12,975 nucleotides of DNA from Leucobacter_A sp035514995 (GTDB lineage: Bacteria; Actinomycetota; Actinomycetes; Actinomycetales; Microbacteriaceae): NCBI GenBank assembly GCA_035514995.1, contig DATJCC010000088.1:1-12975 (forward strand), read 5' to 3'. Shown here one piece after another: positions 6,790 through 12,975 of this stretch. The notes under the pieces are model-generated. The model made no database searches. It worked only from the letters and a program-made list of their open reading frames with translations, and was not told where the DNA came from. How positions within the stretch are numbered: position 1 is the stretch's first letter; every line of letters begins with the position of its first letter. The translations under genes and the position numbers were made by a program.

Positions 6790-8175
6790 ATGGCTGAACA
6801 ATCACGTCTCGATAAAGTAATATCCCTTTCCCGCCACCGCGGCTTCGTTTTTCAAGCCGGTGAAATTTATGGCGGATCTCGTTCGGCCTGGGATTATGGA
6901 CCGCTTGGCACAGCTCTCAAAGAAAACATTAAAAAGCAGTGGTGGCGTGCGATGGTGCAGCTTCGTGAAGACGTGGTCGGAATTGACTCGAGCATTATTT
7001 TGCCACGTGAAGTGTGGGAAGCTTCAGGGCACGTTGAAGTTTTTACCGATCCACTGGTTGAATGCAAAAAGTGTCACAAACGTGAGCGTGAAGATCATTT
7101 GCTGGAAGCGTTTGAAGAGAAAAAAGGTCGCGAGCCAGAAAATGGCATGTCAGAAATTGTTTGTAAAAACTGTGGCACTAGAGGCGAGTGGACCGAGGCG
7201 AGAGCTTTCTCTGGTCTTCTAAAAACTTTTCTGGGCCCGGTCGACAATGAAGAGGGCCTGCACTATCTAAGACCAGAAACAGCCCAGGGCATTTTTGTGA
7301 ACTTCGCAAACGTGTTGCAGGCGTCACGCATGAAACCACCCTTCGGTATCGCGCAAATCGGTAAAAGTTTTAGAAATGAAATCACTCCAGGTAATTTCAT
7401 TTTCAGAACCCGTGAGTTTGAACAGATGGAAATGGAATTCTTCGTTGAGCCTGGAACTGATGAAGAGTGGCATGAGTACTGGATGGAACAGCGCATGCAG
7501 TGGTATGTAGATCTGGGAGTAGACCCCGAGAATCTGCGTTTCTATGAGCATCCAAAAGAAAAACTTTCGCACTACGCTAAACGCACCGCCGACATCGAGT
7601 ACCGCTACCAGTTTGCTGGATCTGAGTGGGGCGAGCTTGAAGGCATTGCCAATCGCACAGATTTTGATCTTTCAACACACACCGAAAAATCGGGTAAAGA
7701 CCTGGCCTATTTCGATCAGACTAAGAACGAAAAATGGTTCCCGTATGTGATTGAGCCAGCGGCCGGCCTAACTAGATCGGTTATGGCGTTTTTGATTGAT
7801 GCCTATCGTGAAGAAGAAGTGCCAAACGCTAAAGGTGGCACCGATAAGCGCACAGTACTTGGGCTTGACCCGCGCTTAGCTCCTGTGAAGGTTGCGGTGC
7901 TCCCGTTGAGTCGCAACGAAAAACTCTCGCCTTTGGCGCGCGAAATAGCTCAAGATTTGCGTCAGGATTGGAACGTAGAGTTTGACGATTCTGGTGCTAT
8001 CGGAAGGCGCTACCGCAGACAAGACGAAATTGGCACACCGTTTTGTGTAACAGTTGACTTTGACTCTTTAGACGATGATGCCGTGACCGTGCGCGAGCGT
8101 GACTCAATGAAGCAGGAGCGCATTAAGCGTAGCGAGCTATACGGTTACCTAGCAAACAAGTTGCGAGGAGCATAA
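6790..8175 (+). CDS. glyS: Glycyl-tRNA synthetase, alpha2 (eukaryote/archaeal-like) type
   Basis: Charges tRNA-Gly with glycine in the cytoplasm. The 461-aa length fits the single-chain homodimeric class II enzyme of actinobacteria, not the alpha2beta2 form. Visible in order: SLSRHRGFVFQAGEIYGG and WDYGPLG at the N-terminus; two Cys pairs (C92/C95 and C125/C128) that likely bind zinc; RPETAQGIFVNF for glycine recognition; class II motif 2 (FRNEI from residue 194 through REFEQMEMEFF); motif 3 GLTRSVMAF (G326, R329); and a C-terminal anticodon-binding domain starting around APVKVAVLPL. I chose ATG 6790, preceded by TTGGAG five nt upstream and giving the usual MAEQSRLDK start; the in-frame GTG at 6745 lies inside the leader hairpin. 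The next gene starts only 7 nt after the stop, so they are probably cotranscribed. Confidence 0.96.
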   Translation: MAEQSRLDKVISLSRHRGFVFQAGEIYGGSRSAWDYGPLGTALKENIKKQWWRAMVQLREDVVGIDSSIILPREVWEASGHVEVFTDPLVECKKCHKREREDHLLEAFEEKKGREPENGMSEIVCKNCGTRGEWTEARAFSGLLKTFLGPVDNEEGLHYLRPETAQGIFVNFANVLQASRMKPPFGIAQIGKSFRNEITPGNFIFRTREFEQMEMEFFVEPGTDEEWHEYWMEQRMQWYVDLGVDPENLRFYEHPKEKLSHYAKRTADIEYRYQFAGSEWGELEGIANRTDFDLSTHTEKSGKDLAYFDQTKNEKWFPYVIEPAAGLTRSVMAFLIDAYREEEVPNAKGGTDKRTVLGLDPRLAPVKVAVLPLSRNEKLSPLAREIAQDLRQDWNVEFDDSGAIGRRYRRQDEIGTPFCVTVDFDSLDDDAVTVRERDSMKQERIKRSELYGYLANKLRGA

Positions 8176-8182
8176 ACACGCG

Positions 8183-9121
8183 ATGCAGCCGGAACAGCTC
8201 CAATACCACCGTCTGATACGTGGCATAAAAAAATATAGATGGTGGAAGCCTGCGGTTTTTGCGCTACTCGCTGCAGTTTTTGGGTTTACACTTACCCAAA
8301 TAGTGACGACAATCGGGATTCTCCCACTCGTTTTGCGTGATGGCGTCGATGGCATCGAAAGTGTCGTTGAGATAGAGAGCCGCTTAATAGCCCTTGACAC
8401 GCAAGACCCCTATGCGCTGGGGCTGGCGTTGCTTTCTTTGGTGGTGTGGATCCCCGCGATTCTACTTGCCGCCTGGGCTATGGGTTTCGCTCCCGTTGGG
8501 AGGCTGTGGTCGGTCGCTTTTCGAGTGCGGTGGAGGCTGCTCTTTAAAACTCTGGTGCCGGCCTTTATATCGCTCATCTTGGTGCAGGCCGTGGGTATGA
8601 TTTATGCGGCGGTGGGCGGGTTTGCTGATGAAGAAGTCGCTATTGCTGAAGATTTCAGTAGACAATCCGCTTTAATTTCTTTAGTTCTGGTTTTGATTCT
8701 TGTGCCATTTCAGGCGGCTGCAGAAGAGCTAATGTTTCGCGGAGCTCTAATGCAAATATTGGGTGCGTGGATCAAAAGCCCCGTCATTCCCATTGTGCTG
8801 CCCTCACTCCTCTTTGCACTTGCACATCTTTACGACCCTTGGGCGTTAGTGCAGGTTGGTATTCTTGGCATAGTCGCTGGGTGGCTGACGTGGCGCACGG
8901 GAGGTTTAGAAGCGGCTATCTCGCTACACGTTATTAACAATCTTGTGGTTTTCTTGCTTCTACTAACTGGCATTACCGGTGAGACTTCACAGTCGCAAGA
9001 TACTGGGGCAGACGTTATTGCTGTTCTTATTCAAGCAGCAAGCTTTGTGCTCTATGCGATGCTAGTTTTGCGGATCACTCACAAAATGGGCATAACCGCA
9101 CCAATGCGTCAAAAGCGCTAG
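8183..9121 (+). CDS. CPBP-family intramembrane metalloprotease
   Basis: The 312-aa polytopic membrane protein carries all three signature motifs of the CPBP (Abi/CAAX protease-like) family: Glu181-Glu182-x3-Arg186 in AEELMFRGA, Phe211-x3-His215 in LLFALAHL and His249-x3-Asn253 in ISLHVINN. These residues line the intramembrane active site of the Rce1-like glutamic/metal-dependent proteases (known). About eight hydrophobic segments can be counted, the first near residues 22-50. The biological substrate is unknown; actinobacterial members are often lone housekeeping genes, though some protect against self-bacteriocins, and no peptide precursor is seen nearby. It starts 7 nt after glyS and ends 24 nt before the HemY-like gene. 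The closest SD candidate, AGGAG, lies about 12 nt upstream of the ATG inside the glyS end, which may mean modest translation. Confidence 0.9.
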   Translation: MQPEQLQYHRLIRGIKKYRWWKPAVFALLAAVFGFTLTQIVTTIGILPLVLRDGVDGIESVVEIESRLIALDTQDPYALGLALLSLVVWIPAILLAAWAMGFAPVGRLWSVAFRVRWRLLFKTLVPAFISLILVQAVGMIYAAVGGFADEEVAIAEDFSRQSALISLVLVLILVPFQAAAEELMFRGALMQILGAWIKSPVIPIVLPSLLFALAHLYDPWALVQVGILGIVAGWLTWRTGGLEAAISLHVINNLVVFLLLLTGITGETSQSQDTGADVIAVLIQAASFVLYAMLVLRITHKMGITAPMRQKR

Positions 9122-9145
9122 AACAACGCTAGGGGAGAATTTATA

Positions 9146-10417
9146 GTGATAACCACCGAGCCAGACGAAGCGCCAGAACCACCACAAAAAGTTGATGTGC
9201 TGGTTTACGGAAGCGCTCTGGCCCAACTAACGGTGGCTCTTGAGTGTGTGAGTGTTGGGTTGAGCGTTGTTATTTTGAAACCCGAAAAAGAACTTTTGGA
9301 GAACACATTTTTAGCTTCGCAGCTCGACCCTGATGGCGTGGTTGCTGACCTGATAGAAAAAGTGGCCAGACCTCTAAAGGAGACAGAGCAGCCTGAAATA
9401 TCAGCTAAAAAAACACCTCCGCCGCAACTATATGCACGGGTCAAAAATAAGTGGTTAGCTACTGAGCCTGCCTCTGTTTATGGCATTCCAAGTTCGCCGT
9501 TAGCCTCACAAAATAGTGCTTTGCTTGGTTTAGGTGGCGCTTTTCGTGCTTATCTCGATCGGCTCAAGCCAGTTCTCACTATCGGTAAAACACGTGTAGT
9601 AGCTGATCTGGTACATCCACGGGTCGGACAAAAAGTGTTGCACCGGCTGGTGACTCCACAACTTCGACACAAATACGGATTCTCTTCCAACGAAGTAGAT
9701 GTCGCAGTCGTGATGCCGGGGCTGAACGAAACGATAACTCGCACAGGCTCATTAACAGGCGCCGTTTTAGCTTATGCAGAGCGGTATGAGACCTTAGAAT
9801 CAAAGGTTGAACCTGACTGTGGATGGGCCACTTTCGCTACACAGATGCTCAACAAGATTACACTTCTTGGCGGAATAGTCACCTCCCATGGTGAGCAGGA
9901 ATATGAGGCTAGGGCGCTAGTCAAAACCAAGATCCGCTCAGACGGCTTAAAACGCGCGCACGCTATTGCAGAGATAGATACTCGACAAGATTTCAAGGAT
10001 AATTCTCTGGCTACTACTGCGTGGCACGATGATAATGGGCAGTGGTTTAGCGCAGCAATTTTTGCGGAGGCTGAGCAAAGCGCGTTAGAGGTGCGCTCTG
10101 AAACTTCTGATGCACCCCAAGCAATAAGTGACGAGGTTGTGCAAGAAGCTCTTAATAGGACCGCCGCAACTTTGATTGCAGATAAACAAATTATAAGGTT
10201 TGTTGCAGATGCAGAGCCAGCAACCGAGACACAAGCGCAGGCTCTTGAAGCTAGCCTCAACATAGATGGGTTAAGCGGGCAAACCGATGAGCCGCTAACA
10301 GTTGAGTGCTTGATTGATACCAGCGAACTGGGATTATCGCGTTCCATCAGAGACGCTACAACCCAAGCCGTGTTGCTTCGCAGGCGTCTTTTAGGCATTT
10401 CGATCACACAACCCTAG
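9146..10417 (+). CDS. hemY: HemY-like protoporphyrinogen/coproporphyrinogen oxidase homologue with degenerate FAD site
   Basis: This 423-aa protein follows the HemY (CgoX) pattern from end to end. It has an N-terminal beta-alpha-beta (KVDVLVYGSALAQLTVALE, residues 15-33), a middle with VVADLVHPRVGQKVLHRLV and SLTGAVLAYAER, and an ending (residues ~390-412) where the second FAD-contact segment should be. HemY enzymes oxidise the porphyrinogen ring with FAD. Here the key residues look eroded: the expected GGGIAG reads GSALAQ (Gly22 kept, later glycines now Ala24 and Gln27), the acidic residue after the second strand is Lys45, no RxGG follows, and the C-terminal segment reads LIDTSELGLSRSI without its usual glycines. 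The frame is intact, starting with GTG after a good AGGGGAG. It is therefore either a decaying gene or a protein kept for another role. It follows the CPBP gene by 24 nt. Homology is moderately sure; enzyme activity is doubtful. Confidence 0.62.
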   Translation: MITTEPDEAPEPPQKVDVLVYGSALAQLTVALECVSVGLSVVILKPEKELLENTFLASQLDPDGVVADLIEKVARPLKETEQPEISAKKTPPPQLYARVKNKWLATEPASVYGIPSSPLASQNSALLGLGGAFRAYLDRLKPVLTIGKTRVVADLVHPRVGQKVLHRLVTPQLRHKYGFSSNEVDVAVVMPGLNETITRTGSLTGAVLAYAERYETLESKVEPDCGWATFATQMLNKITLLGGIVTSHGEQEYEARALVKTKIRSDGLKRAHAIAEIDTRQDFKDNSLATTAWHDDNGQWFSAAIFAEAEQSALEVRSETSDAPQAISDEVVQEALNRTAATLIADKQIIRFVADAEPATETQAQALEASLNIDGLSGQTDEPLTVECLIDTSELGLSRSIRDATTQAVLLRRRLLGISITQP

Positions 10418-10562
10418 AGAGCGATAGAAGTGAAATTTAGATAAAAAATGGTCGATAATCGCATCTAAAATTTTTAGAAACAGATATTTTTGTGTCTAAC
10501 ACACCGATGCGCGATAGGGTGGAATTAATAGGCTTAAAGTCTTATCAAGACTGGAGGATGAA
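10418..10562. other. AT-rich intergenic region with nested inverted repeats
   Basis: This 145-bp gap holds several short dyads: TTTAGAT (10436-10442) with ATCTAAA (10463-10469); a 15-nt palindrome TCTAAAA-T-TTTTAGA (10464-10478) that overlaps and competes with it; and TGTGT-CTA-ACACA (10491-10503). No coding remnant of hemQ or hemH was recognised. The right part carries the probable promoter of the next operon. Confidence 0.6.
10529..10534 (+). promoter_or_regulatory. Possible -10 box of the YtxH-like operon
   Basis: TAGGCT would start transcription near 10541, about 22 nt before the GTG and just ahead of the GGAGG site at 10553-10557. The -35 region is poor. Confidence 0.35.
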
Positions 10563-10817
10563 GTGAAACGTAAGGCCACATTTGTGTTTGGGCTTGCCGC
10601 GGGTTATGTTCTTGGGGCTCGCGCTGGTAGAGGACGGTATGAACAGATTAAGAGTGGCGCCGCCAAACTCTGGGAGACCACCCCAGTTGTGAGGTGTCGT
10701 ATTGCGGTAAAAGGTTTCGTAGGAGATCGTGTCGCGGGTGCGCAAGATTATGTTATCGGTAAGGGCAAAAAAGCGCTTTATGCGGTAACGAACCCTAAAC
10801 CCGAAAACGAGAGCTAG
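10563..10817 (+). CDS. YtxH-like small membrane-associated protein
   Basis: This is an 84-aa protein of unknown function. The N-terminal half, KATFVFGLAAGYVLGARAGRGRYEQI, is the recurring actinobacterial YtxH-like pattern: a short glycine-rich membrane segment followed by a basic GRxRYEQI stretch. The rest is an amphipathic, basic tail. The start is a GTG preceded by GGAGG five nt upstream; no other start fits. The stop is directly followed by the ATG of the next gene. In related actinobacteria such proteins sit with phage-holin-family and DUF3618 genes next to heme genes (general knowledge), as here. A role in envelope stress or membrane organisation is only a guess. Confidence 0.75.
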   Translation: MKRKATFVFGLAAGYVLGARAGRGRYEQIKSGAAKLWETTPVVRCRIAVKGFVGDRVAGAQDYVIGKGKKALYAVTNPKPENES

Positions 10818-11267
10818 ATGTCACGCAAAAAAGTTCAACCAGGCACTTTTGAATTATTAGCACGATTGCCGGGCCAGATTGCTGAGCTTGTGCGCATTGA
10901 ATATGAAAATGCTAAACAAGAGGTTTTTAGGGCGCTAAAAAAGGTCAGCATCGGAGCGGTGTTTGTTGTTATTGCCCTGTTTTTCCTGTTTTGGTCGGTA
11001 GCTGCTCTCGGAACGGCGGCGATTGGTGCTATTAATTTGGCTCTGCCGCTTTGGGCATCTGCCCTGATAGTTGCCGGAGCTCTGATTCTTCTTGCTGTGG
11101 TTTCTGTTTTAGCGGGTGTTTTGCTTTTGAAGAAGGGCAATCCGGTTCCGGAAGAAACAATTTCTCGCGTTAGCGATGACGTTATAGTTGCTTCAACCAG
11201 CGTCAAATACAATGCATCAGAAAATTTGGCATCAGAGCGTGGTCAAACTGCTCGGGAGGAAAAATGA
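10818..11267 (+). CDS. Phage-holin-family (Holin-X type) membrane protein
   Basis: This 149-aa protein has an amphipathic N-terminus (FELLARLPGQIAELVRIEYENAKQEV), two membrane helices at about 43-66 and 79-105 joined by a short loop, and a charged C-terminal tail of about 40 residues. This is the Phage_holin_3_6 / Actinobacterial Holin-X layout; despite the name, these are widespread chromosomal proteins of unknown role and not evidence of a prophage. The ATG directly abuts the stop of the YtxH-like gene, and its own TGA overlaps the start of the DUF3618 gene (ATGA), so the three genes are one translationally coupled unit. Confidence 0.82.
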   Translation: MSRKKVQPGTFELLARLPGQIAELVRIEYENAKQEVFRALKKVSIGAVFVVIALFFLFWSVAALGTAAIGAINLALPLWASALIVAGALILLAVVSVLAGVLLLKKGNPVPEETISRVSDDVIVASTSVKYNASENLASERGQTAREEK

Positions 11268-11512
11268 AACTCGAACGGATGAGCGAAACTAACCATGCAC
11301 GTGCAGAGCTATACGAGACATTAGCTTTATTGAGCGACCGGTTGAACTATGCTCAAAGGTTTGATGATGCAGTTGCTGTAAAAACTGAGCAGATCAAAGA
11401 CCTCAAAGAAAGCAAACCTTTGGTTTTTGCCGGGATAGTGGCGGGTGCAGCGGTTGCTGTAGGTGTCGCAGCATATGCAGTCACCAACAAAATCATGCGC
11501 CTTTTAGGCTGA
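11264..11512 (+). CDS. DUF3618-family protein
   Basis: This 82-aa protein has the DUF3618 pattern: an N-terminal helix ARAELYETLALLSDRLNYAQ, a charged spacer, and one C-terminal membrane helix (about residues 54-75) rich in Ala, Gly and Val. The function is unknown; in actinobacteria it commonly follows a phage-holin-family gene (known association). The chosen ATG overlaps the upstream stop and has a strong GGGAGG four nt upstream; an ATG five codons later (MSETNHAR) is possible but lacks such a site. The product is small and probably acts as a membrane-anchored partner of the two upstream proteins (inference). Confidence 0.8.
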   Translation: MKLERMSETNHARAELYETLALLSDRLNYAQRFDDAVAVKTEQIKDLKESKPLVFAGIVAGAAVAVGVAAYAVTNKIMRLLG

Positions 11513-11513
11513 T

Positions 11514-11553
11514 GACTGATATCACATTTTGATTCCAATTTGCGATATCAGCC
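11514..11553 (+). terminator. Imperfect hairpin after the DUF3618 gene
   Basis: Left arm GACTGATATCACA (11514-11526) and right arm TGCGATATCAGCC (11541-11553) pair over 13 positions with two A-C mismatches, around a 14-nt AT-rich loop. Only a loose T-rich stretch (ttcacgtttt) follows, so termination may be weak. It could also act as a processing site between the small cassette and hemD. Confidence 0.45.
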
Positions 11554-11692
11554 TTCACGTTTTGCAAATTAACTAATTCGGGGCAACAATGGTTGAATCG
11601 AAGGAATAATACCTTCCGAGCCAGCCCTTAAGTCAAAGACTGACATCAAGGCTTGCGGGTTGGTTGCGCCTTTGAATAAATGAGTGGGGTGT
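11554..11692 (+). other. Leader region upstream of hemD
   Basis: About 140 bp without a recognisable gene. A small dyad GAAGG-AATAATA-CCTTC is seen near 11600-11616. A weak promoter-like pair, TTGCGG (11653-11658) and TAAATG (11677-11682), would start transcription close to the hemD start codon. I found no trace of hemC, the gene that might be expected here. Confidence 0.35.
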
Positions 11693-12469
11693 ATGACGGT
11701 ACCGAAAAAGTCACTTCATGGTTTACGTGTGCTAGTACCACGTGGTGGTACTTGGGGCGAGCTTGTCTCTAAAGCCTTGCGTGAACAGGGAGCAAACCCG
11801 GTAATTTCTCCTCTTGTAGATTTTGCCAACACAAGCGAAGAAGAGACACTTATTGCTTCTCTTAAAAAATTAGAAGAGGGCTATTTCGATTGGATTACCG
11901 CTACCAGTGCAACCGTTGTTAATGTTTTGGCGCATCACGGAGCGGTGATACCTCCTCGCACTAGGGTAGCGGTTGTAGGCGAAGCGACAGAAGCAGCTTT
12001 TATTGACGCTGGTTATGATGTTGCTTTGACCCCAGAGGGTGCTGACACCACTGTGCTGGGCTTACTTGCACAGTGGCCAGACAATCCTGCTCCTCAGAAA
12101 ATCTTGACTCTGCGTTCAAACGTTGCAAAGCCTGTGCTAACGGCCGGACTTATAGATAAAGGTCATGATGTGACACAGGTTGTTGCTTTTCGCACCGTGG
12201 GGGTGCCATCGTCAGTGCATACAAAAGAAGACGTCGAGTCGGGCAGAATCAATGCTCTTCTTGTAGCTTCACCAATGATCGCTCGTGAAGTTTTCGAACA
12301 GTTCTCTGGTCGTCCAAAAAATACGCTCGTGGCTTGCGTCGGTGAGAGTGCTCGGCGAGAAGCCCATCTTATTGGTTTGTGTGCTGAGATTTTGCACGAT
12401 GAGCCGCAGATAAAATCGATAGTCGAAACTGTAGAATCGGTTATCGAATACAGTGATACTTTAGATTAA
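11693..12469 (+). CDS. hemD: Uroporphyrinogen-III synthase
   Basis: HemD closes and inverts ring D of hydroxymethylbilane to form uroporphyrinogen III, the branch point to heme, siroheme and corrinoids. The 258-aa product has the family's two-lobed layout and low but recognisable conservation: LRVLVPRGG at the N-terminus, FDWITATSATVVNVL (65-79, the TSxxxV signature), RVAVVGEATEAAF (91-103), LTLRSNVAKPVL (138-149) and, after VVAFRTVGV, a second-half LLVASPMIAREVFEQF and ACVGESA. Length is typical (about 250-270 aa). I prefer ATG 11693; an in-frame GTG lies three codons upstream at 11684, and neither has a well-placed Shine-Dalgarno site. The expected partner genes hemC and hemB are not beside it. 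It ends only 5 nt before the convergent xth gene. Confidence 0.88.
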   Translation: MTVPKKSLHGLRVLVPRGGTWGELVSKALREQGANPVISPLVDFANTSEEETLIASLKKLEEGYFDWITATSATVVNVLAHHGAVIPPRTRVAVVGEATEAAFIDAGYDVALTPEGADTTVLGLLAQWPDNPAPQKILTLRSNVAKPVLTAGLIDKGHDVTQVVAFRTVGVPSSVHTKEDVESGRINALLVASPMIAREVFEQFSGRPKNTLVACVGESARREAHLIGLCAEILHDEPQIKSIVETVESVIEYSDTLD

Positions 12470-12474
12470 ACTCG

Positions 12475-12975
12475 CTAAAAGACCATAGGGCGATCGAAGT
12501 CATCTTCAAAGGTCTCGCCTAAAAGCTGTGGATCTAGATCAACAATCACAGGAACGTGGTCGCTGGGGCTATCCCCTTTCCGCTCATCGCGGTCGATTTT
12601 AGCGGCTGTGACAGCGCAGTTAAAAGCCTCTGAACCGAGAATGAAGTCTATTCTCATACCCTCATTTTTTTGAAATCTACCCGCTTTGTAATCCCAAAAA
12701 GTGTAACCTTCAGGAACCAGTGATCGCACTGGGTCGGTGATGTAGGGCAAAAAGCTATTGAATACTTTTCGTTCAGCGTCTGAAATGTGGGTAGATTTCC
12801 CTGGAACAAAAGATGGATCCCCCATATCTTCGTAAAGCGGTGCAATATTCCAGTCACCCATTAATGCTAGTGGAGTGTCAGGGTTATCTTTAAGCCACTG
12901 TACTGTGTGCTTTTGGAGTGCCCTCAACCACTGAAGTTTATAACTAAAATGGGGGTCATCTAACGATCTGCCGTT
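12475..12975 (-). CDS. xth: Exodeoxyribonuclease III, C-terminal part (5' end outside window)
   Basis: 166 C-terminal residues are present and the frame is open to the window edge, so the gene starts to the right of it. Exonuclease III is a Mg-dependent 3'-5' exonuclease and AP endonuclease in base-excision repair. Visible are NGRSLDDPHFSYKLQWL at the truncated front (the equivalent of the family's PNG...D..KL stretch), the catalytic GDWN (Asp41 and Asn43 of this fragment), the WDY and GMRIDFILGS segment, and the terminal SDHVPVIVDL with the catalytic Asp-His pair. All catalytic residues expected in this half are present. The TAG stop lies 5 nt from the hemD stop, so the two convergent transcripts must overlap unless they end inside coding sequence. 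Confidence 0.93.
   Translation of the reverse strand, partial: NGRSLDDPHFSYKLQWLRALQKHTVQWLKDNPDTPLALMGDWNIAPLYEDMGDPSFVPGKSTHISDAERKVFNSFLPYITDPVRSLVPEGYTFWDYKAGRFQKNEGMRIDFILGSEAFNCAVTAAKIDRDERKGDSPSDHVPVIVDLDPQLLGETFEDDFDRPMVF

Noticed and set aside
8183..9121. CPBP protease as bacteriocin immunity gene
   Set aside because: No precursor peptide, modification enzyme or ABC exporter lies nearby; it sits between glyS and a hem gene.
9772..10407. 211-codon open frame opposite the HemY-like gene
   Set aside because: Ser/Ala/Cys-rich shadow composition, no ribosome-binding site, and the plus-strand frame aligns with HemY over its entire length.
10818..11512. Phage-holin-family gene as sign of a prophage
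   Set aside because: It is the chromosomal actinobacterial Holin-X type in a conserved cassette; no endolysin, integrase, structural phage genes or attachment sites are seen.
11513..11692. hemC remnant between DUF3618 and hemD
   Set aside because: No recognisable HemC motif in any frame of the gap; it is too short and contains only a hairpin and weak promoter-like sequence.

Overview
The window is a gene-dense stretch of a bacterial chromosome, most likely from an actinobacterium with a compact genome of moderate GC content. Gene content and protein style point towards the Micrococcales/Microbacteriaceae, but this is inference because no rRNA is present. Supporting signs are an MMPL transporter followed by a YhgE/Pip protein, an actinobacterial-type lipoate ligase with an N-terminal accessory domain, a YtxH / phage-holin-family / DUF3618 cassette next to heme genes, and several start codons 6-7 nt downstream of a TAnnnT -10 box (leaderless genes). 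I see no tRNA, rRNA, insertion sequence, prophage or CRISPR array. No stretch over 300 bases lacks a gene.

Layout. Positions 1-2822 (+) hold the 3' end of an MMPL/RND-family transporter, coupled by an ATGA overlap to a 690-aa YhgE/Pip membrane protein built on two long heptad blocks. Positions 2890-4805 (-) hold a two-gene operon: an alpha/beta hydrolase of the monoacylglycerol lipase type, then lplA. From 4849 (+) runs a D-2-hydroxyacid dehydrogenase, which shares a strikingly symmetric divergent promoter with the hydrolase. Positions 5824-6669 (-) hold a VanY-like D,D-carboxypeptidase lipoprotein. Positions 6790-10417 (+) hold glycyl-tRNA synthetase, a CPBP-family membrane protease and a full-length but motif-degenerate HemY-like protein. 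Positions 10563-11512 (+) hold three small genes in tight array (YtxH-like, phage-holin-family DUF, DUF3618). Then come hemD (+) and the C-terminal part of exonuclease III (xth, -), which runs off the right edge.

Biology. The locus looks like a heme biosynthesis region that has lost most of its genes. A HemY homologue with an eroded FAD-binding signature and an apparently sound hemD flank the small-membrane-protein cassette, while hemE, hemQ, hemH, hemC, hemB and hemL are absent from the window. Together with a lipoate-salvage ligase, this hints at an organism that takes cofactors from its surroundings, though genes elsewhere in the genome could change that view. I found no convincing new multi-gene defence or mobile system. 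The best candidates for follow-up are the degenerate HemY, the symmetric bidirectional leaderless promoter, the structured glyS leader, and the MMPL-YhgE/Pip pair.
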